Source: Ruminococcaceae bacterium UBA6353 (GTDB taxonomy: Bacteria; Bacillota; Clostridia; Oscillospirales; Acutalibacteraceae). Taken from it: a DNA stretch of 64,000 nucleotides. Shown piece by piece: positions 49,360 through 58,119 of this stretch. Location of the stretch: contig DJRT01000019.1 of assembly GCA_002437905.1 (NCBI GenBank), forward strand, positions 24,284 through 88,283, given 5' to 3'. A program made the translations under genes and the position numbers. Each line of letters begins with the position of its first letter. Position 1 is the first letter of the stretch. A model generated the notes under the pieces. It was not told where the DNA came from. It was given only the letters and a program-made list of their open reading frames with translations, and made no database searches.

Positions 49360-50850
49360 TCAATCCTTTTTTTGGATTTTTTCTTCCGCGGCGGTGGTTC
49401 CCTGTGTTGTTGGGGGGATCGAAGCGTCTGTGGCAGTGGTCGTTGTGGTGCCGGTGGCGCTTGTCGATGTGGTGGTTGTGACGGTGGTGGTCGTGGTTGT
49501 TGTCGTGGTTGTGGTGGGGCCCTGACCGAGGTATTGCAGCTTATCGCTGGGGCAGTAGACGGTCACGCCGTTCAGCAGCAGCCGCGACCAGCCGGTCTTT
49601 TCGTCCACGCCGGTGCGCACCAGTGTCAGCCCCTTTTCTGCGTGCCGCCAGATATTCGGTTTCTTCTCGTCCGGGGCAATGCGCAGGGCGCAGGCGCTCT
49701 GCAGGGCAACCTTATCGGAGGTCTCCGTAAAGGAAAAGCCGGAAAACTCGGTGGGGAAGGTGGACGGGTCCGGTTCATTCAGCAGGGCGGTGTGGGGCTT
49801 GGAAAAGTCCATATAGGCGATGTTGAGATCCACATAGTTCTTTTCGGCAATGCCCGGCACAATGCCGTCGCTGGCGCACTGCCATATGGCGTGGTCGCCG
49901 CCGTAGCTCTTCTTGGGCAGCTCGGCATACTGCGCCATCCATACGCGGTAGGCGTTCAGCCGGGCGGCCTCCCAGTTGTTCCACAGGGCATTGCGGTAGC
50001 TGTACAGCACCGGCGTGTAGCCATTCTGCGCAATATAGTCCATAAAGGCCATGGCATTGTCCGTGATGGTGGTATTGCTTACGCCGGTCAGTCGGTCGGA
50101 GCCGAAGGTCTCAAAATCGTATGCCACCGGCCAGGTAATGTTGTATTCCTTGATCACTTCCAGCGTGAAGGCGGCTTCCTCCAGCGCCTCCTGGCGGGTT
50201 TTGGCGGCGGAGAAGAAATAGACCCCCACCGGCATGCCGGCATCCAGTGCGCCGCGGATGTTTTTGTCAAAATTGGCATCCTTATAGACCACGCCGCCGA
50301 CCGTCGTCCGGTAGCCGCAGCGGATCATGGCAAAGCGGATGCCGGCCTGTTTGACGGTCGGCCAGTCGATCTCCTCTGTGCCGCGCCACACATCAATGCC
50401 CACCAGCTGGCCGTTGGAGCCGTACAGATGGGGCAGATCCGGCAGCGATACCCGGTCCGGGCGTACCGGCTGGTAGTCGGTGTGGGTGCCGGTCACGCGC
50501 GTTTCTGTGCGTTTGGTGGTGGTCACCTCGTTCTGTTCCACCCGGATGACCGGCGGCTTGACCGAGGGGATGACCTTGCGGGTGGTGCGTCCGGTGGTCG
50601 TGGTGGTTGTGGGGGCCTCCGTGGTCGTGGCGGTTTCGGTGGTGGCAGGGGCGGTGGTCAGCAGCGGTGCGCTGACCGCCGAGGAAGCCGCCGCGGGGAC
50701 AAGCCGCCGGTGCTGCAGTGAGCGGGTGACCGCCAGCACGCCGGTGACCGCCAGCGCCGCGGCGGTTACGCCGCCCACCGCCGGCAGCAGCCAGGCGGGC
50801 AGGTGCATGGGTGCGCTGTGCCGGCCGCCGGAAAATCCGTTAAAAGCCAT
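49360..50850 (-). CDS. GH25 lysozyme with membrane anchor and Thr-rich linkers
   Basis: 496 residues. A transmembrane helix (about 17-43) and a threonine-rich stretch (about 65-90) lead to a glycoside hydrolase family 25 domain: GIDVWRGTEEIDWPTVKQAG with the catalytic Asp, FAMIRCGYR, YFFSAAKTRQEALEEA, VAYDFETFG with the catalytic Glu, and VWMAQY. An SH3-like region follows (NIWRHAEKGLTLVRTG), then a second Thr-rich tail (from QGPTTTT). It should cleave peptidoglycan outside the membrane. It lies 21 bp after the VanY-type peptidase gene, so both wall enzymes are probably coexpressed. Confidence 0.9.
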   Translation of the reverse strand: MAFNGFSGGRHSAPMHLPAWLLPAVGGVTAAALAVTGVLAVTRSLQHRRLVPAAASSAVSAPLLTTAPATTETATTTEAPTTTTTTGRTTRKVIPSVKPPVIRVEQNEVTTTKRTETRVTGTHTDYQPVRPDRVSLPDLPHLYGSNGQLVGIDVWRGTEEIDWPTVKQAGIRFAMIRCGYRTTVGGVVYKDANFDKNIRGALDAGMPVGVYFFSAAKTRQEALEEAAFTLEVIKEYNITWPVAYDFETFGSDRLTGVSNTTITDNAMAFMDYIAQNGYTPVLYSYRNALWNNWEAARLNAYRVWMAQYAELPKKSYGGDHAIWQCASDGIVPGIAEKNYVDLNIAYMDFSKPHTALLNEPDPSTFPTEFSGFSFTETSDKVALQSACALRIAPDEKKPNIWRHAEKGLTLVRTGVDEKTGWSRLLLNGVTVYCPSDKLQYLGQGPTTTTTTTTTTTVTTTTSTSATGTTTTTATDASIPPTTQGTTAAEEKIQKKD

Positions 50851-50871
50851 TGTTCTCTCCGTTTCTGTGGG

Positions 50872-51768
50872 TTACTGGTTGGTTTGCTCCAGATATTCCT
50901 CCAGGCACAGCCCCTTGGACATGATCTCGGTGGCGACCTCCTTGCCTACATAGCGGTAATGCCATGGCTCGTAGATCACGCCGGTCTCTGCCTGCTTATC
51001 CTTCGGGAAGCGCAGGATGAAGCCGTATTCGGCGCAGTGCTCGATCAGCCAGCTGTAGGCCGGGGTCTGAGCAAAATCCTCCTCCAGCTTGAAGTTTCCG
51101 CTGCCGCCGAGATCCAGGGCCAGGCCGCAGTTGTGCTCGCTGTAGCCGGGGCGCTTGACAATCTTGCCGGCTGCGGTCTGGGCGGCGGTGTCGCTGCTGC
51201 CGTTTGCCAGGAACCGATCCACCTGCCGCCAGTACAGCACGCTTTGCTGCGAGGCGGGACGGTAGCCGGACTGCACGCCGATGCCATAGGCCTTGCCGGC
51301 CTCCAGCATGGCGTTCAGATCGGCCTGGATGCGCTGGTCGGCCTTCTGGTTTTTTCCCACATCCACCAGCGTAACGCCGTTCTCATAGCCGGAGGGCAGC
51401 GGGTTCCAGTCGTTCACCAGCAGCAGGTTCCAGGCGGCGCCGGCCGGCTGCACATAGTGCCCGGTGGTATCGTATTCCAACAGGGTGCGCCCGCCGGTGT
51501 TGGCGGTTGTCGGGGCCTTGGTGGTGGGCGCGGCTGTGGTTGTGGTCGTCGTGGTCGTGGGTGCCGCCGTTGTGGTGGTGACCGTGGTGGTAACGGTGGT
51601 GGTGGGCGGAGTGCTGCTTTCCGGTGTGGGGGAGCCGCCATGCGGGCGCAGCAGGATGACCAGCAGCACGATCAGCACGGCAACGCCGACCGCACCGGCC
51701 ACCAGTGTGATCCGGTAAAGGGTTTTTGCCTGCCGCGCCGAGCGGCGGTTCTTGTGAATTTCTGCCAT
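50872..51768 (-). CDS. M15 family D-alanyl-D-alanine carboxypeptidase (VanY/DacB type)
   Basis: 298 residues. Transmembrane helix 18-40, Thr-rich linker about 52-90, then an M15B zinc peptidase: SGYRPASQQ, zinc motif SEHNCGLALD (His212, Asp219), and EPWHYRYVG (Glu267, His270). It trims the terminal D-Ala of peptidoglycan stem peptides. No vancomycin resistance genes accompany it, so the role is most likely wall remodelling. GAGG before ATG. Confidence 0.92.
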   Translation of the reverse strand: MAEIHKNRRSARQAKTLYRITLVAGAVGVAVLIVLLVILLRPHGGSPTPESSTPPTTTVTTTVTTTTAAPTTTTTTTTAAPTTKAPTTANTGGRTLLEYDTTGHYVQPAGAAWNLLLVNDWNPLPSGYENGVTLVDVGKNQKADQRIQADLNAMLEAGKAYGIGVQSGYRPASQQSVLYWRQVDRFLANGSSDTAAQTAAGKIVKRPGYSEHNCGLALDLGGSGNFKLEEDFAQTPAYSWLIEHCAEYGFILRFPKDKQAETGVIYEPWHYRYVGKEVATEIMSKGLCLEEYLEQTNQ

Positions 51769-51887
51769 GATTTTATCCTCTTTTCCTCTGGTTTTTCACC
51801 CAAAACGGCCTGCCGCACAGGCCGTCTCTTCCCTTAGACAATCGGGTTACAGCCGTTTGTGAAATCGTTGTATTCCGTTTGCTTTGT

Positions 51888-52397
51888 CTATTTTATCGCA
51901 TTTTCCGGCGGGGGGCAACCCCCTTTTTTATCCAGTGGCCTGCCGTTCAGCGCTGCGGCCAGCAGGGTATCGCCGGCGTATTCCAGCTTCAGCGAGAAAA
52001 ACGGGGTGTCCTGCCGCAGCAGCTCCAGAAACAGGCGGTCGCCCTCCCAGGTGGGCAGGCGTGCCATGGTGGCGTCGTCCACCCATTCCAGCACCCCCTC
52101 GCGGCATTCGCACAGGGTGCCGGTGAACCCGTTGGCGGTGAACAGGTGCATATATTCCGTTTCCCAGCGGTCGGAAACAAAGGTTACAATGCCCCGGTAG
52201 CGGTAGTGCGTCAGGGTCAGGCCGGTCTCCTCCCGTACCTCCCGCAGCAGGCATTCCTCCGGGCTTTCCTTGTCCTCAAATTTGCCGCCGACGCCGATCC
52301 ACTTGTCGCGGTTGAGGTCGTTTTCTTTCTTTATCCGGTGCAGCAGCAGGGTCTGCCCCTGCCGGTTGCGGATGTAGCACAGGGTGGTGTTGCGCAT
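51888..52397 (-). CDS. Nudix hydrolase (MutT/8-oxo-dGTP type)
   Basis: 169 residues. The full Nudix box GGKFEDKESPEECLLREVREETGL (GGKFEDKES, then REVREETGL) is present, preceded by LLLHRIKKENDLNRDKWIGVG. The length and DLNRDKW segment fit 8-oxo-dGTP diphosphatases of Firmicutes, which sanitise the nucleotide pool; the substrate is not proven. It lies 3 bp after rnmV in an operon with holA and comEC. Confidence 0.88.
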   Translation of the reverse strand: MRNTTLCYIRNRQGQTLLLHRIKKENDLNRDKWIGVGGKFEDKESPEECLLREVREETGLTLTHYRYRGIVTFVSDRWETEYMHLFTANGFTGTLCECREGVLEWVDDATMARLPTWEGDRLFLELLRQDTPFFSLKLEYAGDTLLAAALNGRPLDKKGGCPPPENAIK

Positions 52398-52400
52398 GGC

Positions 52401-53003
52401 TTATCGGCTCCTTTCCGGGGTATCCAGCAGGGCGGTCAGCTGCTGCGGGGTCACGGTGGCGTTCAGCACCTCCAGCAGCCGGTTGGCGGACAGGGTAGGC
52501 GGCAGCTGCAGCTGCCGCAGCAGTGCGGCGCGCCGGGCGGCACTGTCCGGTGTGCCGGACAGACCGAGGGCGTACAGATCTGCTTTGGTCAGCGCCATTT
52601 TATCCGGGGCGGGCGCGCCCTCCTCCAGGAAGGTGGCGCCGGCCCGTTCCAGTGCTGCCAGAACGGTGGCATTGTCCATGCCCTCCACCCCCAGCAGCCC
52701 CTCACGGGAGGGGGCGGCCTTGCGCCGCTCCTTGCCCGGTATGGGCGGGGTATAGGCCAGACGCACCTGCGCGGCCGGCAGAAGCTGCAGCAGCCGGTTG
52801 CGGATCACCGTGCCGGCGCTGTCGCTGTCGGTCAGTACGATCAGCCCGCGCTCGGCCGCCAGCCGCCGCAGCAGCGTGGTTTTTTCTGCATCGTGGAAAA
52901 TGCCAAAACCGTCGGTGGCAATGACCAGCGCCTGCACGGCAGAGCGCACCCGGACAACATCGTATTTTCCCTCTACGACAATGGCTTCCTTGATTCGGCG
53001 CAT
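52401..53003 (-). CDS. rnmV: Ribonuclease M5
   Basis: 200-residue TOPRIM nuclease that matures 5S rRNA. The TOPRIM motifs are IVVEGKYDVVRV (Glu) and VLTDSDSAGTVIRNRL (DxD); IPGKERRKAAPSREGLLGVE and the C-terminal helical domain fit RNase M5. It usually lies beside ksgA or tatD; here it is between holA and a Nudix gene, with 3-bp gaps on both sides. GGAGG before ATG. Confidence 0.9.
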   Translation of the reverse strand: MRRIKEAIVVEGKYDVVRVRSAVQALVIATDGFGIFHDAEKTTLLRRLAAERGLIVLTDSDSAGTVIRNRLLQLLPAAQVRLAYTPPIPGKERRKAAPSREGLLGVEGMDNATVLAALERAGATFLEEGAPAPDKMALTKADLYALGLSGTPDSAARRAALLRQLQLPPTLSANRLLEVLNATVTPQQLTALLDTPERSR

Positions 53004-53006
53004 GCG

Positions 53007-54032
53007 TCAGCCCTCCTGTGCGCGGTCGATCAGCCGGGCGACGGTCTGTTCCAGCAGTACCCGTTCGTCGGCACGGCCGGTTTTCAGCCGTCGGTCGGCC
53101 CCGGCCAGGATCTCCAGCGAGTCACGCAGCGCCGGCACACTCAGCCGGGCGGCATCCCGCGCGGCATTGCGCAGGCGGAATTCTTTGCCCTTGTAGCTTT
53201 TGAAGTCGGCGGCCAGTGCGCCGGCCTCTGTGCCGCCGGCCACCGCCACCTTGGCGCGGTACAGGTCGGCATAGGCGGTGGAAAGCACCCCCAGCACCGC
53301 CAGCGGCTCCTCCCGCTGCACAAAAAGCTGGTGCAGCAGGGTGAAGGCCTGCTCGCTGCGCCGGGCCAGGATGGCCTTGGACAGGTCAAACACCCGCGCC
53401 TCCAGGTTTTTCACACCGGCTGTATCAATCAGCGCGCGGGTAATGGTGCCGCCGTCCGCCAGCGCGGCCAGCTTATCCAGCTCATTGAGCAGCAGCTGCA
53501 GATCATTGCCGCTCTGCTCCAGCATATAGCGGGCATCCTCGGCCGCCAGCACGCAGCCGCGCCGCTTGGCGCCGGCTACCAGCAGCTTGGCCACATCGCC
53601 CGGCGTCTTGCGGGCAAATTCCACCACTGTGCCGCTTTGCTCTGCGGCACGCAGGAAGCTTTGCCAGCCCTTTTTGCGGTCGGGCTGCACCGTCATCTGC
53701 CAGAATACCAGCACACAGGCCTCCGGCAGCGCACCGATGAGCGTCAGCAGGCGGTCGGTATCGCCGGCCGTCACATCCATATCCCGCACCAGCACGCACT
53801 TGCGCTCGGCCATCAGCGGCAGCGCCTCCACGGCGTCCTCCAGCTGCTCCACCGTGATCTCCTGCCCGTCAAAGCGCTGGCAGTTGAAGGCGTCAGCGGC
53901 GTCCGGTACCGTGTGGCGGGCGATCAGCCGGGCGTATTGCTCGGTCAGGTAGCTTTCCTCCCCATACAGCACATACAGCCCCGCCGGGCCGTCTTTCAGC
54001 TGCTGCTTGAGGGTGGCTTCGTTTGTGTTCAT
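53007..54032 (-). CDS. holA: DNA polymerase III delta subunit
   Basis: 341-residue clamp-loader wrench subunit. N-terminal AAA+-like domain (GLYVLYGEESYLTEQYARL, CQRFDGQEITVEQLEDAVEALPL, ERKCVLVRD), a central LLLNELDKLAAL segment, and a C-terminal collar domain (AFTLLHQLFVQREEPLAVLG). ATG at 54032 with GGAG 9 nt upstream; it overlaps the comEC stop as ATGA. The comEC-holA order is common. Confidence 0.92.
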   Translation of the reverse strand: MNTNEATLKQQLKDGPAGLYVLYGEESYLTEQYARLIARHTVPDAADAFNCQRFDGQEITVEQLEDAVEALPLMAERKCVLVRDMDVTAGDTDRLLTLIGALPEACVLVFWQMTVQPDRKKGWQSFLRAAEQSGTVVEFARKTPGDVAKLLVAGAKRRGCVLAAEDARYMLEQSGNDLQLLLNELDKLAALADGGTITRALIDTAGVKNLEARVFDLSKAILARRSEQAFTLLHQLFVQREEPLAVLGVLSTAYADLYRAKVAVAGGTEAGALAADFKSYKGKEFRLRNAARDAARLSVPALRDSLEILAGADRRLKTGRADERVLLEQTVARLIDRAQEG

Positions 54033-56137
54033 CGGGCAAAGCTCCATTCTCCTGTGCCGCGCGTGGTCAGGCGGCAGGTCATATTGGCGGAAAGGGCGCG
54101 CTGCCGGCCGTCCGGCGTGGCGCAGAGCGTCTGCGTTTGTGTAGCAGCACCATTATACACCGTTTGGCAGGAAATAGCCAGCCCCATTTCGTCACCGGCG
54201 GCGGTTTTCTGCGTGCCGAGGGTCAGGCGGCTGTCCTGCACCTGCAGGATCCAGCTGCCGTCGGGCTGTGCGGCCAGGGTGCAGCCTGGCCACAGGGTTT
54301 CCGGCTGGCCGGCCGCCATGGCGGGGGTCTGCGGCAGGCCGCAGCGCCAGCCCGCTGTGTCCGGGCCGAGAATATGTGCGCCATTGCCGGCGGCACGCAG
54401 TACGGCGGCGGCCTCGGTGGTGTCGCCGCTGCCCACGGCCACCACCTGCGGCGTGCCCGGCAGGGAGTACAGAACCTGCGGCAGATCGGCCGCCTGCTGC
54501 GCCAGCACCGCGCTGCGGCCGGCATTTTCGATCACCAGCACGGTCGCCTGGCCGGTCTGTACCTGTACCACGGTGCGGCCGGTCTGCAGATGGCGGTCGG
54601 TCAGGCACAGCACCGCCAGTATCACCCCCAGCAGGGGCAGCAGGCGGTGCAGCGTCCGCTGCTTTTTCCGGATCAGCAGCACCGTTGTCACGGTGGCCGC
54701 TGCTGTGATCCACACGGCCAGCCAGGTGGTATTGACCCCCAGGGTCCCTGTGTGCAGCCGGCCGGGCAGGGCTGCGCACCACAGCAGAACCCGTGCCACC
54801 CCGCCGGCTGCCAGCAGCAGCGGGTGGGCAAGACCACCGACCAGCGGCAGCGCCGATAGCAGGAGGCCGCCGCAGCCAAGGAACAGCAGTGCCCCGGCCA
54901 GGGGCACCAGCAGCAGATTGGTCAGGGGCGAGAGCCACGCGACCTCACGATACAGCCACACCAGCAGCGGCAGCGTGGGCAGGGTGGCGCCCAGGGTGAC
55001 GCTCAGGCTGGAAAGCACCGCCCGGCGCAGCCGCAGCCACCGGCTGCGGTGCAGGATGGCACCGCGCGGCAGCCATTGCCGCTGCAGGGCCGGGGTGACC
55101 GTCAGAATACCGGCAGTGGCGCCGAAGGACAGCCAGAATCCGACATCATACAGGGTGTATGGGTCGATGACCAGCAGCAGGGTCAGCGCCAGTCCGAGGG
55201 AGTTCAGTCCATCTGCCTGCCGGCGGAAAAACTGCCCGGAAAGCAGTACGCACGCAGTGCAGAAGGCGCGGCTGACCGAGGGGGTAAACCCCACCAGCCA
55301 GGCGAACAGGCCGGAGCACAGCAGGGTAGCGGCCGCTGCGATCTGCGGGCGCAGCCGCAGGGTGCCCAGCAGCAGCCATATCCCGCCGGCAATGGCCGAT
55401 AGGTGCAGACCGGAGACCGCCAGCAGATGTGACAGCCCGCACCGCCGGAAATCCGCCGTTGCGGCGGTATCCAATCCGCTGCGCTCCCCCAGGCACATGG
55501 CCGCCAGCAGGCCGCCCTCATCACCGGGCAGGAGCTGCCGCAGCTGCTTTGTCAGCCGCAGGCGCAGGGGGCGCAGGCGGTCGCGCAGGGGCGGCGTGCC
55601 GGTCTGCCCGGTTACTGTGATTGCCTGCTCCCCATAGCCGGTGGGCATGGCGGTCAGGAACACGCCGTTTGCCCGCTGGTAGGCCAGCGCCGATGGCAGT
55701 GCGCACAGCCGGACGGCGGCCGTGATCTCCTCGTACAGAGCCGGTGCGGCAATATCCGGGCAGTAGAGCAGCAGACGGGTGCCGGCCGGCACCTGCCCGG
55801 CCGCAGTAACGGCAACGGTATAGTACCTCCCGCTGCGCGGACAGGCAATCACCTGCCCGCAAATGGTATCCTCCCCGCCGGCCAGTGCCTCCACCGGATC
55901 GGCGCGGGTGGTGCGCTGCCACAGCCCCGCCGCCAGAAACAGGGCGGCAGCCAGGCAGCAAAAAAGCGGCACCGTGCGCCGGCTGCCGGAAAGCAGCAGC
56001 GACAGGATACCGCCGAAAAACAGGCCGCCCAGCAGCCACAGACACACCCGCAGGGGCAGAAGGATCGCGGCGGCGCAGGCTGCCAGTGCCAGCACACCGC
56101 CCAGCAGTGCGCCGCGCCGTACAGGCCACGCGGGCAT
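54029..56137 (-). CDS. comEC: ComEC/Rec2-type DNA uptake channel
   Basis: 702-residue polytopic protein. After four N-terminal helices comes the DUF4131 OB-like segment, then the Competence domain with its hallmark CGLSHLLAVSGLHLSAIAGG and further helices (SLGLALTLLLVIDPYTLYDVGFWLSFGA). The C-terminal ~180 residues are in the place of the metallo-beta-lactamase domain but lack the HxHxDH motif. It is the channel for single-stranded DNA in transformation. No comEA, comF or pilus genes are next to it. Confidence 0.88.
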   Translation of the reverse strand: MPAWPVRRGALLGGVLALAACAAAILLPLRVCLWLLGGLFFGGILSLLLSGSRRTVPLFCCLAAALFLAAGLWQRTTRADPVEALAGGEDTICGQVIACPRSGRYYTVAVTAAGQVPAGTRLLLYCPDIAAPALYEEITAAVRLCALPSALAYQRANGVFLTAMPTGYGEQAITVTGQTGTPPLRDRLRPLRLRLTKQLRQLLPGDEGGLLAAMCLGERSGLDTAATADFRRCGLSHLLAVSGLHLSAIAGGIWLLLGTLRLRPQIAAAATLLCSGLFAWLVGFTPSVSRAFCTACVLLSGQFFRRQADGLNSLGLALTLLLVIDPYTLYDVGFWLSFGATAGILTVTPALQRQWLPRGAILHRSRWLRLRRAVLSSLSVTLGATLPTLPLLVWLYREVAWLSPLTNLLLVPLAGALLFLGCGGLLLSALPLVGGLAHPLLLAAGGVARVLLWCAALPGRLHTGTLGVNTTWLAVWITAAATVTTVLLIRKKQRTLHRLLPLLGVILAVLCLTDRHLQTGRTVVQVQTGQATVLVIENAGRSAVLAQQAADLPQVLYSLPGTPQVVAVGSGDTTEAAAVLRAAGNGAHILGPDTAGWRCGLPQTPAMAAGQPETLWPGCTLAAQPDGSWILQVQDSRLTLGTQKTAAGDEMGLAISCQTVYNGAATQTQTLCATPDGRQRALSANMTCRLTTRGTGEWSFAR

Positions 56138-56183
56138 AGCGACCCCTCCCTTTTTCGTCCCGGCTTTTTACCGGCTTTTCGAT

Positions 56184-56369
56184 TTAATCGTTTTCCTCCG
56201 TGGGGATATCAATGCGGCCGTGCTGCCGCTCATAGTCCGCGACACAGCGTTTAAGGTACTGTTCGATCTCCTTGTTGGCTGAGCGTCCCTCGCCCTCTGC
56301 GATGTAGCGGAATTTGCGGAAAAGCAGGCGATCCACCCGCAGCGTATACCGCAACAGTTTATCCGGCAC
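56184..56369 (-). CDS. Small Arc-like ribbon-helix-helix DNA-binding protein
   Basis: 61 residues. KLLRYTLRVDRLLFRKFRYI supplies the beta-strand and first helix, GRSANKEIEQYLKRCVADYE the second helix; this is the Arc/MetJ RHH pattern, which works as a dimer. GTG start with AAGGTGG upstream. It has phased direct repeats in its promoter region, consistent with autoregulation. No toxin gene follows; comEC lies downstream (46 bp) and could be cotranscribed. Confidence 0.8.
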   Translation of the reverse strand: MPDKLLRYTLRVDRLLFRKFRYIAEGEGRSANKEIEQYLKRCVADYERQHGRIDIPTEEND

Positions 56370-56400
56370 AATACCACCTTACCTTCACTGCTTTGATGCT

Positions 56401-56476
56401 ATTATGATTTCATTATAGTGGAATTATGACGCCAAAACCGCATTGACGCACAAAAGACGCATAAGTGACGCATATT
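56401..56476. repeat. Two sets of three 11-bp-phased direct repeats upstream of the RHH gene
   Basis: ATTATRR occurs at 56401, 56412 and 56423; GACGCA occurs at 56445, 56456 and 56467. Both sets have exactly 11-bp spacing, one helical turn, so proteins bound would line up on one face. The second ATTATA is the TATAAT -10 of the RHH gene on the minus strand (56417-56412). Confidence 0.8.
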
Positions 56477-56576
56477 TTTTCAGAAAAACCGGCTGTACGG
56501 ATGGTGTTGCGTGCCGCTGCGGCGGGTTTTGGCTGCCGACAGGCCGATACATGCAGAACAGGGTGAAACACACACG

Positions 56577-56625
56577 AAAACCGGCGTGCCTCAAGAGGAA
56601 TTTCTCTCAGGGCACGCCGGTTTTT
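56577..56625. terminator. Terminator of the two-component operon
   Basis: AAAACCGGCGTGCC and GGCACGCCGGTTTT form a 14-bp stem with a 20-nt loop; it is near symmetrical, with T-runs on both strands. It follows the histidine kinase gene by about 30 bp. Confidence 0.88.
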
Positions 56626-56655
56626 GGTTGTTCTGCAGGCTTCGGCATAGACCGA

Positions 56656-58119
56656 TTATTTTGTTTCCAGTTCAAGGAAAAATTCCACGCCGTCGGCGCG
56701 GTTCTGCATCCCGTAGGGCATTCCGTGCGCCTTCATGATAGCGGCCACTACGCTCAGGCCGATGCCGCTGCCGCCATAGGCGCGTGTGTGCGCCTTGTCC
56801 ACCTTGTAGAAGCTTTCCCAGATGTGCGGCTGTTCCTCCGGCGGAATGTGGCTGCCGGAATTGTACACCGTCAGGCGCACCTGCCCGGCCGTGGCAGCCG
56901 GGGTGATGCTGCCGGCCACGCAGCCGCCGTCATTGACATGGTGCAGCGCATTGGAAAGGTAGTTCTGCAGCACATTCTCGATCAGGTACGGGTCAGCATA
57001 GACATACACCGGCTGCTCCGGCGGCAGGGTGAGGCTGACCCCCTTTTCCGCAAAGGCCGGGCGCAGCTTCTCCAGCAGGTTGCGCAGCAGCTCGGCCGCG
57101 TCGAAGCGCTCGATCTCCAGCTGGCTGCCGCCGGCCTCCAGCTGCATCAGCATGGTCATGCGGCGCAGCAGCTGGGTCAGGCGGCGCGCCTCGTCCTCAA
57201 TCACGCCGCAATAGTAGGCGCGGTTTTCGCCGCCGGCGGCAATATCCTCCTGCAGCCCCTCCGCATAGGTGCTGATCAGCGCCAGCGGGGTCTTCAGTTC
57301 GTGCGAAACATTGGCAATGAATGCCTGCCGTGCCCTGTCCTGCTCCTCCTTCTGCCGGATATCGGCCGTCAGGCGGGCGTTGGCGTTTTTCAGCTGCGTG
57401 ATGGTCTGCTCCAGTGCCGCAGACATGGTGTTGATGCTGCGGCCGAGGTCGCCGATCTCATCCTGCGCCTTTCCGGTGTAGCGGCCGCTGAAATCCAGCT
57501 GTGCCACGCGGTCGGCTACCTGGGCCAGCTGCCGTACCGGGTCGGCGTACTGCCGTGCCACCAGCAGCACCAGCACCAGCCCCACCAGCAGAGCACCGCC
57601 GCCGGTGAACAGCAGAAAGCGGTTGGTGATGGCAATGCTTTCCTCAATAGCAGCAATGGGGGCGCGCAGATAGATATGCCAGCCATTATCCAGCGTACCG
57701 ATCAGGCGGATGGCCTGCTCACGGCTGTCGCCGGACATCAGCACATCCCGCTCCACCACCGCCAGCTCATATGTGCCCGGCGGAAAGCTCATATCTCCCT
57801 GGATGCGGAAACGGTCGGCATTCAGGGTGGTGAACAGCAGCTGCCGTCCCGTCCACAGCACGGCGGTGGCCGTGCCGCTGTCCTGCAGCTGCAGCAGGGT
57901 GCTCTGCAGCTGCACCGTGTCGGTGCATACAGCGTTCACCTCATCAAACAGGCCGGATACCTGCTGCTGCTTTTTGTTGATGTAATACTGCTTGAGCGCA
58001 AAGGTGTTGAGCAGCAGGATGGCTGCCAGCACCAGCACAATGCAGGCGGCCACCCGCCCGAACAGCTTCCACGCCAGCGAGTGTACCCCCGTGCGGCGCC
58101 TCGTCGCCGGGCGGCTCAC
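56656..58119 (-). CDS. Membrane sensor histidine kinase
   Basis: 487 residues. TM1 about 18-41, an extracellular sensor of about 125 residues, TM2 168-189, HAMP (ARQYADPVRQLAQVADRVAQ), then the HisKA domain with NVSHELKTPLAL (His273) and HATPase motifs (ENVLQNYLSNALHH, GSGIGLSVVAAIM). It autophosphorylates and passes phosphate to the response regulator upstream, whose stop overlaps its start by 4 bp. The ligand is unknown. Confidence 0.93.
   Translation of the reverse strand: MSRPATRRRTGVHSLAWKLFGRVAACIVLVLAAILLLNTFALKQYYINKKQQQVSGLFDEVNAVCTDTVQLQSTLLQLQDSGTATAVLWTGRQLLFTTLNADRFRIQGDMSFPPGTYELAVVERDVLMSGDSREQAIRLIGTLDNGWHIYLRAPIAAIEESIAITNRFLLFTGGGALLVGLVLVLLVARQYADPVRQLAQVADRVAQLDFSGRYTGKAQDEIGDLGRSINTMSAALEQTITQLKNANARLTADIRQKEEQDRARQAFIANVSHELKTPLALISTYAEGLQEDIAAGGENRAYYCGVIEDEARRLTQLLRRMTMLMQLEAGGSQLEIERFDAAELLRNLLEKLRPAFAEKGVSLTLPPEQPVYVYADPYLIENVLQNYLSNALHHVNDGGCVAGSITPAATAGQVRLTVYNSGSHIPPEEQPHIWESFYKVDKAHTRAYGGSGIGLSVVAAIMKAHGMPYGMQNRADGVEFFLELETK

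Noticed and set aside
51879..55637. A 1252-codon plus-strand open frame across the Nudix, rnmV, holA and comEC genes
   Set aside because: It is antisense to four recognised genes with proper starts and couplings; composition is that of a shadow frame.
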